The notes beneath the pieces were generated by a model that was not told the origin of the DNA, searched no databases, and was given only the letters and a program-made list of their open reading frames with translations. Below, piece after piece: positions 36,566 through 46,973 of a DNA stretch of 64,000 nt (position 1 is the first letter of the stretch; every line of letters begins with the position of its first letter). The position numbers and the translations under genes are program-made. Origin of the DNA: Helicobacter macacae MIT 99-5501 (GTDB lineage Bacteria > Campylobacterota > Campylobacteria > Campylobacterales > Helicobacteraceae); assembly GCF_000507845.1 (NCBI RefSeq), contig NZ_KI669454.1:186001-250000 (forward strand). Direction: 5' to 3'.

Positions 36566-37201
36566 ATGTTTGAACTACGAACGCTACCTTATCAAAAAGA
36601 CGCTTTTGGGGACTTCCTAAGCCCTATCACTTTTGATTTTCACTATGGCAAACATCATCAAACCTACATAAACAACCTTAATAATCTCATTAAGGGCGGT
36701 GAGTTTGAGAATGCCGAGCTGTATGACATTATCAAAAAGTCAAGTGGTGGTGTGTTTAACAACGCTGCGCAGGTGTATAACCACGATTTTTATTGGGACT
36801 GCATCACGCCAAAAGGCGATACAAGTGCGATTAGCGCGGAGCTAAAGGCGGCTTTAGATTCTGAATTTGGCGGAATCGATGGGTTTAAAGAGAAGTTTTT
36901 GAGCGCGGCGACTACGCTGTTTGGCTCTGGGTGGTGCTGGCTCGTGCTAAATGGCAACAAGCTAGAAATCGTGCAAACAAGCAACGCACAAACACCAATA
37001 AGCGAGGACAAAATCCCGCTACTTGTCGTAGATGTGTGGGAGCACGCCTACTATATAGACCACAAAAACGCGCGCCCTGCGTATTTGGAAAAATACTTCG
37101 CGCATATAAATTGGGCGTTTGCCTCTAAGGCGTATGAATGGGCGCAAAAAGAGGGTGCAAGCTCGGTGCGGTTTTATATAAACGAACTGCATAAGAAGTA
37201 G
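36566..37201 (+). CDS. sodB: Iron superoxide dismutase SodB
   Basis: 211 residues. Metal ligands are seen in HYGKHHQTYINNL, YNHDFYWDC and DVWEHAYYIDHKN; FGSGWCWLV and the Fe-type spacing favour iron over manganese. It dismutates superoxide in the cytoplasm and is one of the main oxidative-stress enzymes of Helicobacter. Its promoter region appears to have been copied upstream of the dnd operon. Followed by a hairpin at 37374-37410. Confidence 0.96.
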   Translation: MFELRTLPYQKDAFGDFLSPITFDFHYGKHHQTYINNLNNLIKGGEFENAELYDIIKKSSGGVFNNAAQVYNHDFYWDCITPKGDTSAISAELKAALDSEFGGIDGFKEKFLSAATTLFGSGWCWLVLNGNKLEIVQTSNAQTPISEDKIPLLVVDVWEHAYYIDHKNARPAYLEKYFAHINWAFASKAYEWAQKEGASSVRFYINELHKK

Positions 37202-37671
37202 GGTGCTTTGGCACAAAAACGCGGGGAAAAACGCGTGAAATACTGAACGCGGGAAGTAGCTCGACAACGCGACAAATACGCGTAAGAAACGCGGAAATAC
37301 TTAAAAATACGCGGGGAATACTGAACGCTGGAAATAAGGCGGGAGATACACTAAATATACGCGTGAGAAAGGACACAATAGCGCGTTTGTGAAATAAATG
37401 CGCTATTGTGTGTGAGTAAATGCGCGTTTGGCACACATTTGGTGTTTATCACGCCTTAAGCGTGCTTTTGGTTGATAGAGCCTGCTTACTTGTTTTGATT
37501 GGCAGGCTTAAGTTTGAGAGGAGTGGATATGGTATTTTGCTTTATCCAAACACTTCACATTCCTCTCAAATTTACTTAATTAGCATATATTCAAATACGC
37601 AAAAATATCACACAAAATCTTTAGAATCAAATTTCACAAACTCACTCAAAAATCATCAAAAGGCTAAAAAA
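37202..37671. repeat. Region after sodB: CG-rich imperfect tandem repeat and hairpin
   Basis: Roughly 85-bp unit present twice from about 37223 and 37307, each with ACGCG...AATACTGAACGC. An 11-bp hairpin CACAATAGCGC/GCGCTATTGTG spans 37374-37410 and may end sodB transcription. The plus frame open from 37420 to the tract at 37813 has no clear signal before 37672, where a Lys/Gln/Asn-rich reading frame begins. Confidence 0.5.
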
Positions 37672-40054
37672 ATGCACCAACAAAAGCAATCACACCAACA
37701 AAATAAGCAAAATCAATCAAACAATCTCACAAACAATACTACTTCAAACGACACAAATATCACAGCAAATGTAGCCCAAAATCCACAAAATCATAGCACA
37801 ACTATTTCTGCTCCCCCCCCCCCCCAATAGAAAATACCTTTTTAGCCTAGATTATACCTTAAGCATTTTTGCACTTTACTTCATAAGCCTAGCTGTTTTT
37901 GGGATTTCTAGACTGTGTATGCAGCTGTCTTTTGTGAGTGCGGAGGTGGGATTAAGTGATAAGCTAAACCTCTACAAATATGGATTTCTCTATGATACAC
38001 GCGTGATTTGCATAGCACTTTTTGTGTATCTAGCACTTGTATATGTGCTAAAGCCGCTTAAGCATTTGTGTCAAAAGCCAAATATTTTGCTACGCGCAAG
38101 TAGTGTCTATGCGTTTGTGCTTGGGTTTGTATGCGCTAGCTTTGCTATTGTAAATTTTTATTATTATGAAATGTATAAAACCAAGATTGATATTTTTATC
38201 TTTGGGCTAAAAGATGACAACACAAAAGAGATTTTAGGCATTATCTTTAGGGATTATCCTGTGGGTGTGCTTACCTTGTGTATATTATTCATCGCTATGT
38301 TTTATGCTTTTGTCAATTCTAGGATTTTGCGTAAAATCAATATGCCCCTTGTGCGACTTCGCACTTTTGCAGTGGCAAATCTCGCACTTATCTGCGTGCT
38401 TTTCATCGGTGCGCGTGGCTCTTTTGGCTCATTTCCACTAGGCGAGAAAGATAGTACTATCTCTACCTTTGCTTCTATAAACGCGCTAAATCCCAATCCG
38501 ATTTTGGCGTTTTCTTGGGCTTTTTCGCAGTATAGGGCAGATAGTGATTATTTCATAGCAGATAGAGATGCTTTTGAGAGGGAGTTTTTGAGCTTACAAA
38601 AAGAGATTTTTACAATCCAAAGGACAAGCCCAAAATCCACAAAATCTACTTCACAAGCCACTTCAAAACCCCTGCCCAAACCTCATATCATCATAAACCT
38701 AATGGAGAGCTTTGGTAGCGGGGCTTTGAGCTTTGATTATGCTTTTGCGCAGGATTTGTGGCAAAATCTAGAGCAAAATGCGCAAGACAATACACAAGTA
38801 ATACAACAAAATCAACAAACACACAAAAATCCAAGACTTGATTTGCTAGGTAGTTTAAGGGAGCATTTTTTGAGTGCAAGAGTTTTTGAAAAAACTTCAA
38901 AAATAAAAACACAGCAAGATTTTAGGCAAGATTTTGTGTTTTGGCGGTTTTTTAGCTCCAATACAGGAACTGCGCCATCGTTTTTTGATTTGTATTTTTT
39001 GAGCCCTACGATAAATCTCTCCACAGGCAAGATGAAAAAACACAAGCTAACGCACACGCCACTAGACACACTAGAGCAAAACGGCTATGAAGTGGTGTTT
39101 ATCACTTCTAGTTCTGGCTCGTGGGTAAATATCACAGAATATCTACAAAATCAAGGCATAAAGGTTTATGATGCTTCGTTTTTGGGCGCGAAATATCAAG
39201 ACGCTGATAAGCACAAAAATAGCTTTGGAATCAATGATGAGTATATCTACAAATGTATTATGGAAATATTGCAATCAGCTAGTAAGCCTACGGCGATTTT
39301 TACGCTTACTACTTCAAATCACCCGCCATTTATCACGCCAAGTGAGTTTGATGAGGTAAATGCCCCAAATATCACCGCAGATGTGCAAGAGAGGTTTAAC
39401 AAAAAAGCCAAGCCAAAGAAAGTGCTAGGCTCGTTTTTGTATTCAAACAATGCCTTTGGAGAGTTTTTGAACGCACTAAAGAAATCTAGTGTTGGCAAAA
39501 GCACTGTGGTGTTTGCCACAGGGGACCACCATTTGAGAGATTTGAGAGCGTTTCCTCCGCGCTATAACGCGCTAAATTTTGCCGTGCCGTTGTATGTATA
39601 TATGCCAAAGCAAGTGCAGGATTCTCTAAAATCTGCGGGTAGGGATATATACTATGACCCTTTGCGTGTGGGCTCTCACAAGGATATTTTCGTAAGCATT
39701 TTTGAGCTGTTTTTGGACAATGCCGAGTATATCTCACTAGGTGGTAAAAATATGCTAGGTAGCAAAAATGATAAGTATGAGTTTGGGATAAATGCGGGGA
39801 TTTGGGCTAGTGATGAGGGAATCTACTATAATGGCAAACTTTTTAGGTGGCGATATGGTGGGGATTTTGGGAGTTTGGGCGAGCTAGTAGAGACTAGCTT
39901 TGAGCCCGAGCAAATTGGGCAAGCTAGCCTTAAGCAAGTCGGGCAAGAGCAATCTAGCCTTAAGCAAGCTAGTCAAAGAGGGCAAGACTTCAAGCACAAA
40001 TATGATAGGCTAAATCAAATGCAGTTTTTGTGGAGGATAAATTCTGCAAAATAG
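37672..40054 (+). CDS. Membrane sulfatase/LTA synthase-like phosphoglycerol transferase, phase-variable, out of frame
   Basis: Two frames meet at a C13 tract. The first (from ATG 37672, MHQQKQSHQQ, with AAAGG upstream) ends at 37830. The second, in frame from 37826, reads NRKYLFSLDYTLSIF and continues through 37919 to the stop at 40054. With 12 or 15 C they form one protein of about 793 residues. It has a Gln/Asn-rich start, five membrane segments, then a periplasmic alkaline-phosphatase-fold domain: HIIINLMESFGSG (nucleophile region), SNTGTAPSF, TLTTSNHPPF and FATGDHHLRD. The family includes LtaS and MdoB, which move phosphoglycerol or phosphoethanolamine onto surface glycans. As sequenced it is off; a product from ATG 37919 would lack its first membrane helix. 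Confidence 0.8.
37813..37825. repeat. C13 homopolymer tract inside sulfatase gene
   Basis: Thirteen C after GCT. A count divisible by three gives the full protein; 13 leads to a stop at 37828-37830. Confidence 0.95.
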
Positions 40055-40065
40055 GTAAAAAATAG

Positions 40066-40194
40066 ATGCGCAATAAACACGCAAAAGTAAGTGTGCAAAA
40101 AAGATATGCCTTGAATATTGCTAGGTATTTTTTGGATTTTGTGGCGTATATCATCGAATCTATTTTTAGCCACTTCAAAAGGCACAAAACTTAA
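40066..40194 (+). CDS. Small basic-amphipathic ORF after the sulfatase gene
   Basis: 42 codons starting 12 bases after the sulfatase stop. Basic ends (MRNKHAKVS and FKRHKT) flank a hydrophobic/aromatic middle (ARYFLDFVAYIIESIF). AGGT is the only ribosome-binding hint. It could be a genuine small membrane-binding peptide or chance; no family recognised. Confidence 0.3.
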   Translation: MRNKHAKVSVQKRYALNIARYFLDFVAYIIESIFSHFKRHKT

Positions 40195-40330
40195 CAAATA
40201 ATTGACTTTTTGGGCAAAATCTTAATAGTTTATATGCAAAATCACTCAAAAGATAAGCATATTTTTTACTTTTTTATCAAAATTGCCACAATAATGAACA
40301 TAGTTTAAGTGATATTTAAACTAAATAGCT

Positions 40331-40370
40331 TATAATGTTTTCTCACAAATCCTAGTATTTTAGGATTTGT
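40331..40370 (+). promoter_or_regulatory. hyaA promoter and 5'-leader hairpin
   Basis: TATAAT at 40331-40336. A 10-bp hairpin ACAAATCCTA/TAGGATTTGT spans 40345-40370 in the expected leader, about 30 bases before the ATG. AAGGAG is at 40390-40395. The hairpin has no U-run, so mRNA stability or translational control is likelier than attenuation. The 136 bp between the small ORF and 40331 hold nothing else visible. Confidence 0.55.
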
Positions 40371-40401
40371 CCCACAACATACTTTCTTAAGGAGTGTCAT
40401 T

Positions 40402-41616
40402 ATGCAACACAAGCACGAGCAATCTATGACGCAATCAGCGTTTTCCCCACTAGCTGACATAGACGCAAATGCCCAAGATATGATGTATCAGCAGGCAAAG
40501 GAGAGATTGGATAGTTTGAGCGGTTTGCCCGCTTGCAATGCTGATAAAAATCTGCATACCGAGCTAGAATCAAAGGGTATTAGTAGGCGTGATTTTATGA
40601 AATGGGCGGGTGCTATGACAGCTGCACTATCGCTACCTGCGTCTTTTGTCCCACTTACTGCGCGTGCTGCTGAAGTGGCAAATCGCTTGCCTGTGATTTG
40701 GCTTCATATGGCAGAGTGCACGGGTTGTTCAGAGAGCTTGCTAAGGACAGAAGACCCAACGATTGATAGCATTTTGTTTGATATTATCAATCTTGAATAC
40801 CACGAAACCATAATGGCAGCTTCTGGGCATCAAGCCGAGCAAAATCTAGAAAACGCTATCAAAAAACACAAAGGCAACTACATACTAATGGTAGAGGGTG
40901 GTATCCCAAAAGGCAGTAGCGAATACTTCCTAACTATCGGCGCACACGGACGCACAGGTGCACAAGAGTGTAGAGATGCCGCTGCTGGGGCTGCTGCTAT
41001 ATTTAGCATAGGGACTTGCTCTAGCTACGGAGGCGTGCAAGCTGCTGCGCCAAATCCCACCAATGCTCATCCGCTAGATTCTATCATCTCTAAGCCTGTG
41101 ATAAAAGTCCCGGGCTGTCCTCCAAGTGAGAAAAATATCGTAGGCAATGTGCTTTATTTCGCGCTATTTGGCAAACTACCACCTACTGATGCTTTTGGGC
41201 GTCCTACTTGGGCTTATCAGCACAGAATCCACGATTTGTGCGAGCGCAGAGGGCATTTTGATGCGGGCGAGTTTGTCCAAAGCTTTGGTGATGAGGGTGC
41301 AAAAAATGGCTACTGCCTCTACAAAGTAGGGTGCAAAGGACCATATACTTTCAATAACTGCTCAAAATTGCGCTTCAATTCTCACACAAGCTGGCCAATC
41401 GGTGCAGGGCACGGCTGTATCGGTTGCTCAGAGCCAAATTTTTGGGATACGATGAGTCCATTTGAGCGACCACTTGGCAATACGCCATTCCACACTGCGT
41501 TTGGTGGGTATGGTGCGGATAAGACAGCTGATACGATAGGCACGGTGATTTTGGCGGCTACTGCGGTAGGTATCGCAGCGCACGCCGTAGTATCTGCTAC
41601 ACAAAAAGCTAAATAG
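40402..41616 (+). CDS. hyaA: [NiFe]-hydrogenase small subunit HyaA
   Basis: 404 residues. A twin-arginine signal with SRRDFMKW near residue 57 exports the folded enzyme. Fe-S cysteines appear in AECTGCSES, IGTCSSYGG, VPGCPPSE, HDLCERRGHF, GCKGPYTFNNC and GCIGCSEPNFWD, fitting a proximal [4Fe-4S], a medial [3Fe-4S]/[4Fe-4S] and a distal cluster. A C-terminal hydrophobic helix (VILAATAVGIAAHAVVSA) anchors it to the membrane. First gene of hyaABCD; it passes electrons from H2 to HyaC and quinone. The N-terminal stretch before the Tat motif is unusually long. Confidence 0.97.
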   Translation: MQHKHEQSMTQSAFSPLADIDANAQDMMYQQAKERLDSLSGLPACNADKNLHTELESKGISRRDFMKWAGAMTAALSLPASFVPLTARAAEVANRLPVIWLHMAECTGCSESLLRTEDPTIDSILFDIINLEYHETIMAASGHQAEQNLENAIKKHKGNYILMVEGGIPKGSSEYFLTIGAHGRTGAQECRDAAAGAAAIFSIGTCSSYGGVQAAAPNPTNAHPLDSIISKPVIKVPGCPPSEKNIVGNVLYFALFGKLPPTDAFGRPTWAYQHRIHDLCERRGHFDAGEFVQSFGDEGAKNGYCLYKVGCKGPYTFNNCSKLRFNSHTSWPIGAGHGCIGCSEPNFWDTMSPFERPLGNTPFHTAFGGYGADKTADTIGTVILAATAVGIAAHAVVSATQKAK

Positions 41617-41643
41617 CAAAATCTTACCACTTAAGGAGCGAAT

Positions 41644-43383
41644 ATGTCAAAGCGAGTAATAGTAGACCCAATCACGCGGATTGAGGGGCATTTGCGGATT
41701 GAAGTGATTGTAGATGACAACAATGTAATCCAAGATGCGTTTTCTTCATCGACACTATGGAGAGGGCTAGAGAAAATCATCGTAGGGCGCGACCCTAGAG
41801 ATGCTGGATTTATCGCGCAAAGAATCTGTGGTGTTTGCACTTATAGCCACTACAAAGCGGGCATTATGGCAGTGGAAAATGCACTTGGCATACAGCCTCC
41901 ACTAAATGCCACCCTCACAAGAAGCCTTATGAATATGGCGTTGTTTTTGCACGACCACGCTGTGCATTTCTATACATTGCACGGGCTTGATTGGTGCGAC
42001 ATCACTTCAGCACTAAATGCAGACCCTGCAAAAGCTGCAAAAGAAGCATATCTCTACACAGACTATCCACTTGCAGCAGGAGAGAGTGAGCTAAAAGCAG
42101 TGCAAAAAAGAGTGGGCGACTTTGTCAAGCAAGGTGCGCTAGGACCATTCCAAAACGCATATTGGGGGCATAAAACTTATAGATTTTCCCCAGAGCAAAA
42201 TCTAATCGTATTATCCCACTACCTAAAACTCCTTGAAGTCCAAAGAGAAGCAGCAAAGATGATGGCTGTGTTTGGTGGTAAGCAGCCTCACCCACAAAGC
42301 CTAACTGTAGGTGGCGTAACTTCTGTAATGGATATACTAGACCCAAGTAGATTAGGCGAGTGGAAAGGCAAATTTGACGCGGTGGCGGATTTTGTGAATC
42401 GTGCTTATTGGCCTGATTTGGTAATGGCGGGCAAAGTCTATGCAAATGAACCCTCTGTAACGCAAGTGGGCTGTGGAGTGAAAAACTTCCTATCTTTCCA
42501 AGAAATCCAAGTAGGAGCTGATGAGTATCTATACAGCACGGGTATCGTAAAAAATGGCGATTTAAGCACACTTCATCAAGTAGATGAAAGCCTAATCGCT
42601 GAAGAAGTAACCAACTCTTGGTATAAATACGAAAACACTGACAAAGTAGCTCTCCACCCCTATGATGGGCAAACTACACCAAACTACACAGGGTTTGTAG
42701 ATGGCACAAGCATAGGCGCAGATGGCAAAGAAACAAAGAGCAAAAACCTCAAACTTGATGGCAAATACTCTTGGATAAAATCTCCTCGATATGATGGAGA
42801 GCCTATGGAAGTAGGACCTCTAGCCACTGTGGTGGTAGGACTAGCAGCCAAAAATCCATACATTACTCCTGTGGCTCAAAAATTCCTAGCTCAAACAGGA
42901 CTGCCCGTAGAAGCACTATTTAGCACGCTTGGGCGCACAGCAGCTCGCTGTATAGAAGCAAAAGTCATCGTTGATAATGGACTAAAAGCATTTAACGCAC
43001 TTGTAGAAAATCTAAAAGTCGATACTCGCACTTGCGCGACTTATAGTATTGATGAGAAAAAAGAGTATAAGGGTAGATTTATCGGCAATGTCCCACGCGG
43101 TATGCTAAGCCATTGGGTAAGAATCAAAGACGGCAAAGTCCAAAACTACCAAGCTATCGTGCCTAGCACTTGGAATGGTGGACCTAGAGATTCTAAGGGC
43201 AAAAAGGGACCTTATGAGATGAGCCTCATCGGCACAAAAGTGGCAAATATCACTCAACCACTAGAAATCATACGACATATTCACTCATTTGACCCTTGTA
43301 TAGCGTGCGCTGTGCATCTAATGGATACCAAAGGCAATGAAATCGCTCAATACAAGGTTGAGCCAGCCTTTGCAAGAATCTAG
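41644..43383 (+). CDS. hyaB: [NiFe]-hydrogenase large subunit HyaB
   Basis: 579 residues. The nickel ligands are in RICGVCTYSH near the N-terminus and DPCIACAVH near the C-terminus. The 17 or so residues after that His are the peptide removed by the maturation protease HyaD. It oxidises H2. Starts 28 bases after hyaA with AAGGAGCG. Confidence 0.97.
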   Translation: MSKRVIVDPITRIEGHLRIEVIVDDNNVIQDAFSSSTLWRGLEKIIVGRDPRDAGFIAQRICGVCTYSHYKAGIMAVENALGIQPPLNATLTRSLMNMALFLHDHAVHFYTLHGLDWCDITSALNADPAKAAKEAYLYTDYPLAAGESELKAVQKRVGDFVKQGALGPFQNAYWGHKTYRFSPEQNLIVLSHYLKLLEVQREAAKMMAVFGGKQPHPQSLTVGGVTSVMDILDPSRLGEWKGKFDAVADFVNRAYWPDLVMAGKVYANEPSVTQVGCGVKNFLSFQEIQVGADEYLYSTGIVKNGDLSTLHQVDESLIAEEVTNSWYKYENTDKVALHPYDGQTTPNYTGFVDGTSIGADGKETKSKNLKLDGKYSWIKSPRYDGEPMEVGPLATVVVGLAAKNPYITPVAQKFLAQTGLPVEALFSTLGRTAARCIEAKVIVDNGLKAFNALVENLKVDTRTCATYSIDEKKEYKGRFIGNVPRGMLSHWVRIKDGKVQNYQAIVPSTWNGGPRDSKGKKGPYEMSLIGTKVANITQPLEIIRHIHSFDPCIACAVHLMDTKGNEIAQYKVEPAFARI

Positions 43384-43499
43384 CCTTAAAGTCAAAATCT
43401 AGCTTAAAATCTATGAAAATATCCAAAAATTGCGACAAAGATTGTGCTAGATTTTGTATAGTTTGGGTGTGTTGAGATTTATACCATAAGGAGATAACA

Positions 43500-44201
43500 A
43501 TGAGAGAAGCGATTGGTTCAGGCGAAAAAGAGTTTATGGCGCACGAAGAGTTCTCTTTGCTTACGAGAGTTTTTCATTGGCTTAGGGCTTTTAGCATTTT
43601 CGCGCTTATCATCACGGGGTTTTATATCGCTATGCCGTTTTTGCAAACGACACCTAGCAGTGAGCCTACGGGCTTTACGCAAGGGTATGTGCGAAGTGTG
43701 CATTTGATATGTGGCTTTGTGCTGATTGGGATTTCGATTTTTCGGGTGTATTTGTTTTTCTTTGACAAAGAGGGTTGTAGTGAGGAGAGACGCTCTTTTG
43801 GGCAGTTTTTGCAACCAAGTGTGTGGATAGAGCAGATTAAGACTTATATCTTTATCGGTAGGCATCCACATATTGACGGTGCATATAATCCTTTGCAATT
43901 TGCTACATATTTCTTTTTAGGTGTGCTTGTGCTACTTATCAGCCTTACAGGTGTCGCGCTATATGGCAATGTCTATCATAGCGGGCTAGGTGGTGTGCTT
44001 GGTGTTTGCTTCAAGTGGGTAGAAGTAGTGTGTGGCGGGATTGCAAATGTCCGCGTGATTCACCATATATTGACTTGGGCGTTTATCATTTTTATCCCTG
44101 TGCATATTTACCTTGCTGTGTGGAATTCTGTGAAGTATCCAAATGGTGGCGTAGATAGTATCGTAAGTGGTGTGCGCTATCAAGGCAAACTAAAAGTCTA
44201 A
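43500..44201 (+). CDS. hyaC: Hydrogenase cytochrome b subunit HyaC
   Basis: 233 residues, four membrane helices. Histidines in [38 protein letters not shown] fit di-heme b ligation. It takes electrons from HyaA to menaquinone. AAGGAG precedes the ATG. The 116-bp gap after hyaB carries no gene. Confidence 0.95.
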   Translation: MREAIGSGEKEFMAHEEFSLLTRVFHWLRAFSIFALIITGFYIAMPFLQTTPSSEPTGFTQGYVRSVHLICGFVLIGISIFRVYLFFFDKEGCSEERRSFGQFLQPSVWIEQIKTYIFIGRHPHIDGAYNPLQFATYFFLGVLVLLISLTGVALYGNVYHSGLGGVLGVCFKWVEVVCGGIANVRVIHHILTWAFIIFIPVHIYLAVWNSVKYPNGGVDSIVSGVRYQGKLKV

Positions 44202-44272
44202 ATCCATAAAATCTAAGCCTTTTGTAACTACTTAAGGCTTAGATTCTCTCAAATCTTTTTTGTAAGGTGTTT

Positions 44273-44839
44273 ATGAAAGTCCTTGTGCTTGGCATTGGCA
44301 ATATTTTGTTTGGCGATGAGGGCATAGGCGTGCATTTGATGAACTACCTAAAGCTAAACTACAAATTTACTTCCCCACTAGATTCTAACCAAACTCCAAC
44401 CCATAGCCTAGAATTTATCGATGGTGGCACGCTTGCCCAAGCTCTTATCCCCCTCATCGTAGAGTATGATTTCGTGCTTATACTAGACACCGTAGATGTG
44501 AGCGGTGGCAAGATAGGAGATGTGTATAGCTTCTCTTTTGATGCTTTGCCTAAGCAAGTCTCTTGGGCAGGGAGTGCGCACGAAGTCGAAATGCTACAAA
44601 CGCTTCGTCTCACACAAGTTATGGGTGATTTGCCACAAATACATATCGTGGGGATTATCCCTGAAATCATCGGCGAGGATACGACTTTCGCACTATCTAA
44701 AGAACTTCTCTCAAATGTCGCTACTATGGAAGCTGAAGCGATAAAACAGCTAGAATCTCTAGGATTTAGTGCTAAAAAAATACCCTCTCCCCTCCCACTA
44801 CAAGAAATCGCAGATAAGTCATACAAAGGCTTTGATTAG
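44273..44839 (+). CDS. hyaD: Hydrogenase maturation protease HyaD
   Basis: 188 residues from ATG 44273 (MKVLVLGIGN) with TAAGG just before; a GTG two codons earlier is less likely. LGIGNILFGDEGIG carries the Glu that senses nickel, with further metal-binding Asp in ILDTVDVS and His in GSAHEVEM. It trims the C-terminus of HyaB after nickel insertion. Last gene of the hya operon; the hyp genes are not in this window. Confidence 0.93.
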   Translation: MKVLVLGIGNILFGDEGIGVHLMNYLKLNYKFTSPLDSNQTPTHSLEFIDGGTLAQALIPLIVEYDFVLILDTVDVSGGKIGDVYSFSFDALPKQVSWAGSAHEVEMLQTLRLTQVMGDLPQIHIVGIIPEIIGEDTTFALSKELLSNVATMEAEAIKQLESLGFSAKKIPSPLPLQEIADKSYKGFD

Positions 44840-45039
44840 GCACTTTAGGCTTTGCGTTATTTTTGGGTTTTGGGCATATTCTTTGTTACCCTTTACTTTA
44901 CCACTCTTGCTACCCCTTTTTGTTGCCATTGTCGCTTTTGGTTTTGTGCCATAGCTTTTGAGAAATTTTGGCAGATTTTGCAATATGTGGGCTATGTTTA
45001 TCGATTTTAAGATTTTTACTAGATTTTATATTGCTAGAT

Positions 45040-45747
45040 TTATTTGCCCAAAATCTCGCTGATTTTTTCTACGAATGAGTTATACGCGTCAAACAAAATC
45101 CACTCATATTTGTTGTCAAACTCTTGGACAAGCCACTCCATTTTTTCTTTGTAAGCGGATTTTTTATGCGTGGATTTTTGGGTTTTTTCTAGTGCTTCTA
45201 GTCGCTTTTTATATTCTTTCATATCAGCCAAAAATGCACTATCAGCTTGCCTAAGAGAAGCCTCAAACTCACTAAACTCATCTGCAATCCCCCAAGTATT
45301 AGCAGAATCTTTAGCCTTTTTGATAATCTCTTGGGTGTTTTTGGTGTAGTATTTTTCTATCTCTTTCGCGCTATTTTTTTCGTTTTCGTAGTTTTTGTAA
45401 GCGACTTCATATTCACTACCTTTTAATGAGCGAGTTTTATCTTTGCTTCTACGCTCGGCTTCTATTGTGATTTTTAGGCTAGATTCTAGGTGGCTTATTT
45501 TGGTCTGGAAGTGATTTTGTATGTCTTTTATTTGCTCTTGTATTTGGGCTTGCTGTGCTTGTGATATTTTGGCAGTGGATAGATTTGGTATAAATACAAG
45601 TGCTAAAGTTGAGATAAACAAAGATTTGCCTAGTGCGGATAGTAGGTATGCTAGGCTAGTGTCTTTGGCAAAGTAGCGTTGGCAAAGTGGCTTTTTGAGC
45701 GTGGTAAGTAATGTAGCAAGTGATGCGATAAGACGAGACTTTTTCAT
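45040..45747 (-). CDS. Exported coiled-coil protein of unknown function
   Basis: 235 residues, not recognised. The first 57 residues are basic then hydrophobic (SLFISTLALVFIPNLSTA), a signal peptide or anchor. The rest is Lys/Glu/Gln-rich helix, probably coiled coil (QAQIQEQIKDIQNHFQTKIS and following). The N-terminal extension before the hydrophobic part is long for a signal peptide. An A11 run lies at 45801-45811 upstream. Convergent with hyaABCD. Confidence 0.6.
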   Translation of the reverse strand: MKKSRLIASLATLLTTLKKPLCQRYFAKDTSLAYLLSALGKSLFISTLALVFIPNLSTAKISQAQQAQIQEQIKDIQNHFQTKISHLESSLKITIEAERRSKDKTRSLKGSEYEVAYKNYENEKNSAKEIEKYYTKNTQEIIKKAKDSANTWGIADEFSEFEASLRQADSAFLADMKEYKKRLEALEKTQKSTHKKSAYKEKMEWLVQEFDNKYEWILFDAYNSFVEKISEILGK

Positions 45748-46018
45748 TTTTTCCCCTTTTGATTTTGGTAAGCTAAAAAGCAGCTAAGACACAACAATAC
45801 AAAAAAAAAAACGGCTTGTAAATCTAGGTAAGCAAAAAATATCCTAAATCTTTGCCCTCAAAATCTAAAATATCTTTGCTCTCTTATAAGGATTTTAAAT
45901 ATTTTTAGATTTTATAAATTTCTTTTGGATATTTCGCTTTTGCTTAAAATATGCCAATGCAAAAAAAATGCGATAAAAAAAACATAAAAAATCAAAAAAC
46001 GCGAGTATAAGACAAAAA

Positions 46019-46849
46019 TCAAAGCCCAAAAAAGTGGTTTGTAGGTCCATTCCCTTTCCCTAGATTTAGGCTATGAAGTATCGCTCCATAGACATACTTC
46101 TTTGCTAGTCGCACGGAGCTTAGCGCGTCTTTGCCTTGCGCTAGATTGCAAGCGATTGCACTACTTAGCGTGCAGCCTGTGCCGTGCGTGTTTTTGGTGT
46201 CTATGCGGCTAGATTCTAGCAGGACAAACTCGCTTCCATTATAAAAAATGTCGTTGGAATTTTGTGGGTTTTGCTTGCTGTGTCCGCCTTTGATTAGCAC
46301 GGATTTTGCTCCTTTGTCATACAAAATCTGCGCGGCTTTTTTCATCGATTCTAGGCTAGTGATTTCAAAGCCCACTAGCTCGCTTGCTTCGGGGAGATTT
46401 GGTGTAAGCACATCACATAGGGGCAAAATACTAGCTAGCTTTTCTCGCACAGGTTTTGGCATAAGAGGGTAGCCATTTTTGGCAAACATCACAGGGTCTA
46501 GCACGACATTTGCAGGAGTGTATCGCACTAGATTTTCTCTCACACATTCTAGGATTGGTTCGCTCCCTAGCATACCGATTTTGCTTGCCTTTGGCACTAT
46601 GTCGCTAAACACCGCTTCAAACTGCTCATCTATCGCACTTGGTGGTAAATCATAGCTAGATATTACTCGCGCTGTGTTTTCTGCTACGACACTTAGCACG
46701 ATACTCATTCCGTATAGTTTGTGCGCACTAAATGTTTTTAAATCCGCTTGCAAGCCTGCCCCTCCACTGCAATCACTCCCTGCTATAGTAAGCACAGGTG
46801 GTAGCGTGGTGCTTTTGGGCGGGATAAGGTTTGTGGAAGTATTTGTCAT
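46019..46849 (-). CDS. thiD: Hydroxymethylpyrimidine/phosphomethylpyrimidine kinase ThiD
   Basis: 276 residues. N-terminal LTIAGSDCSGGAGLQADLKT, middle LDPVMFAKNGYPLM and VLIKGGHS, and the C-terminal anion hole NTHGTGCTLSSAIA identify it. It makes HMP-pyrophosphate for thiamine. AAGGATA precedes the ATG. No TPP riboswitch is seen upstream, where an antisense RNA-like locus lies instead. Confidence 0.95.
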   Translation of the reverse strand: MTNTSTNLIPPKSTTLPPVLTIAGSDCSGGAGLQADLKTFSAHKLYGMSIVLSVVAENTARVISSYDLPPSAIDEQFEAVFSDIVPKASKIGMLGSEPILECVRENLVRYTPANVVLDPVMFAKNGYPLMPKPVREKLASILPLCDVLTPNLPEASELVGFEITSLESMKKAAQILYDKGAKSVLIKGGHSKQNPQNSNDIFYNGSEFVLLESSRIDTKNTHGTGCTLSSAIACNLAQGKDALSSVRLAKKYVYGAILHSLNLGKGNGPTNHFFGL

Positions 46850-46900
46850 AATAAATTATCCTTAAAGGTCATAAAAATAATCACACAAAAAGAGATGCAA

Positions 46901-46916
46901 GGGGGCATAAGCCCCC
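46901..46916 (-). terminator. GC-rich hairpin upstream of thiD
   Basis: Perfect stem GGGGGC/GCCCCC with an ATAA loop. On the minus strand it is followed after about nine bases by a run of five T, so it may end the transcript that starts near 47066. Confidence 0.5.
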
Positions 46917-46973
46917 CGCTCCTAGCGCTTGAGAGTTATACTAATTTTAAGCATAAAAGACTTAAAATTTAGA

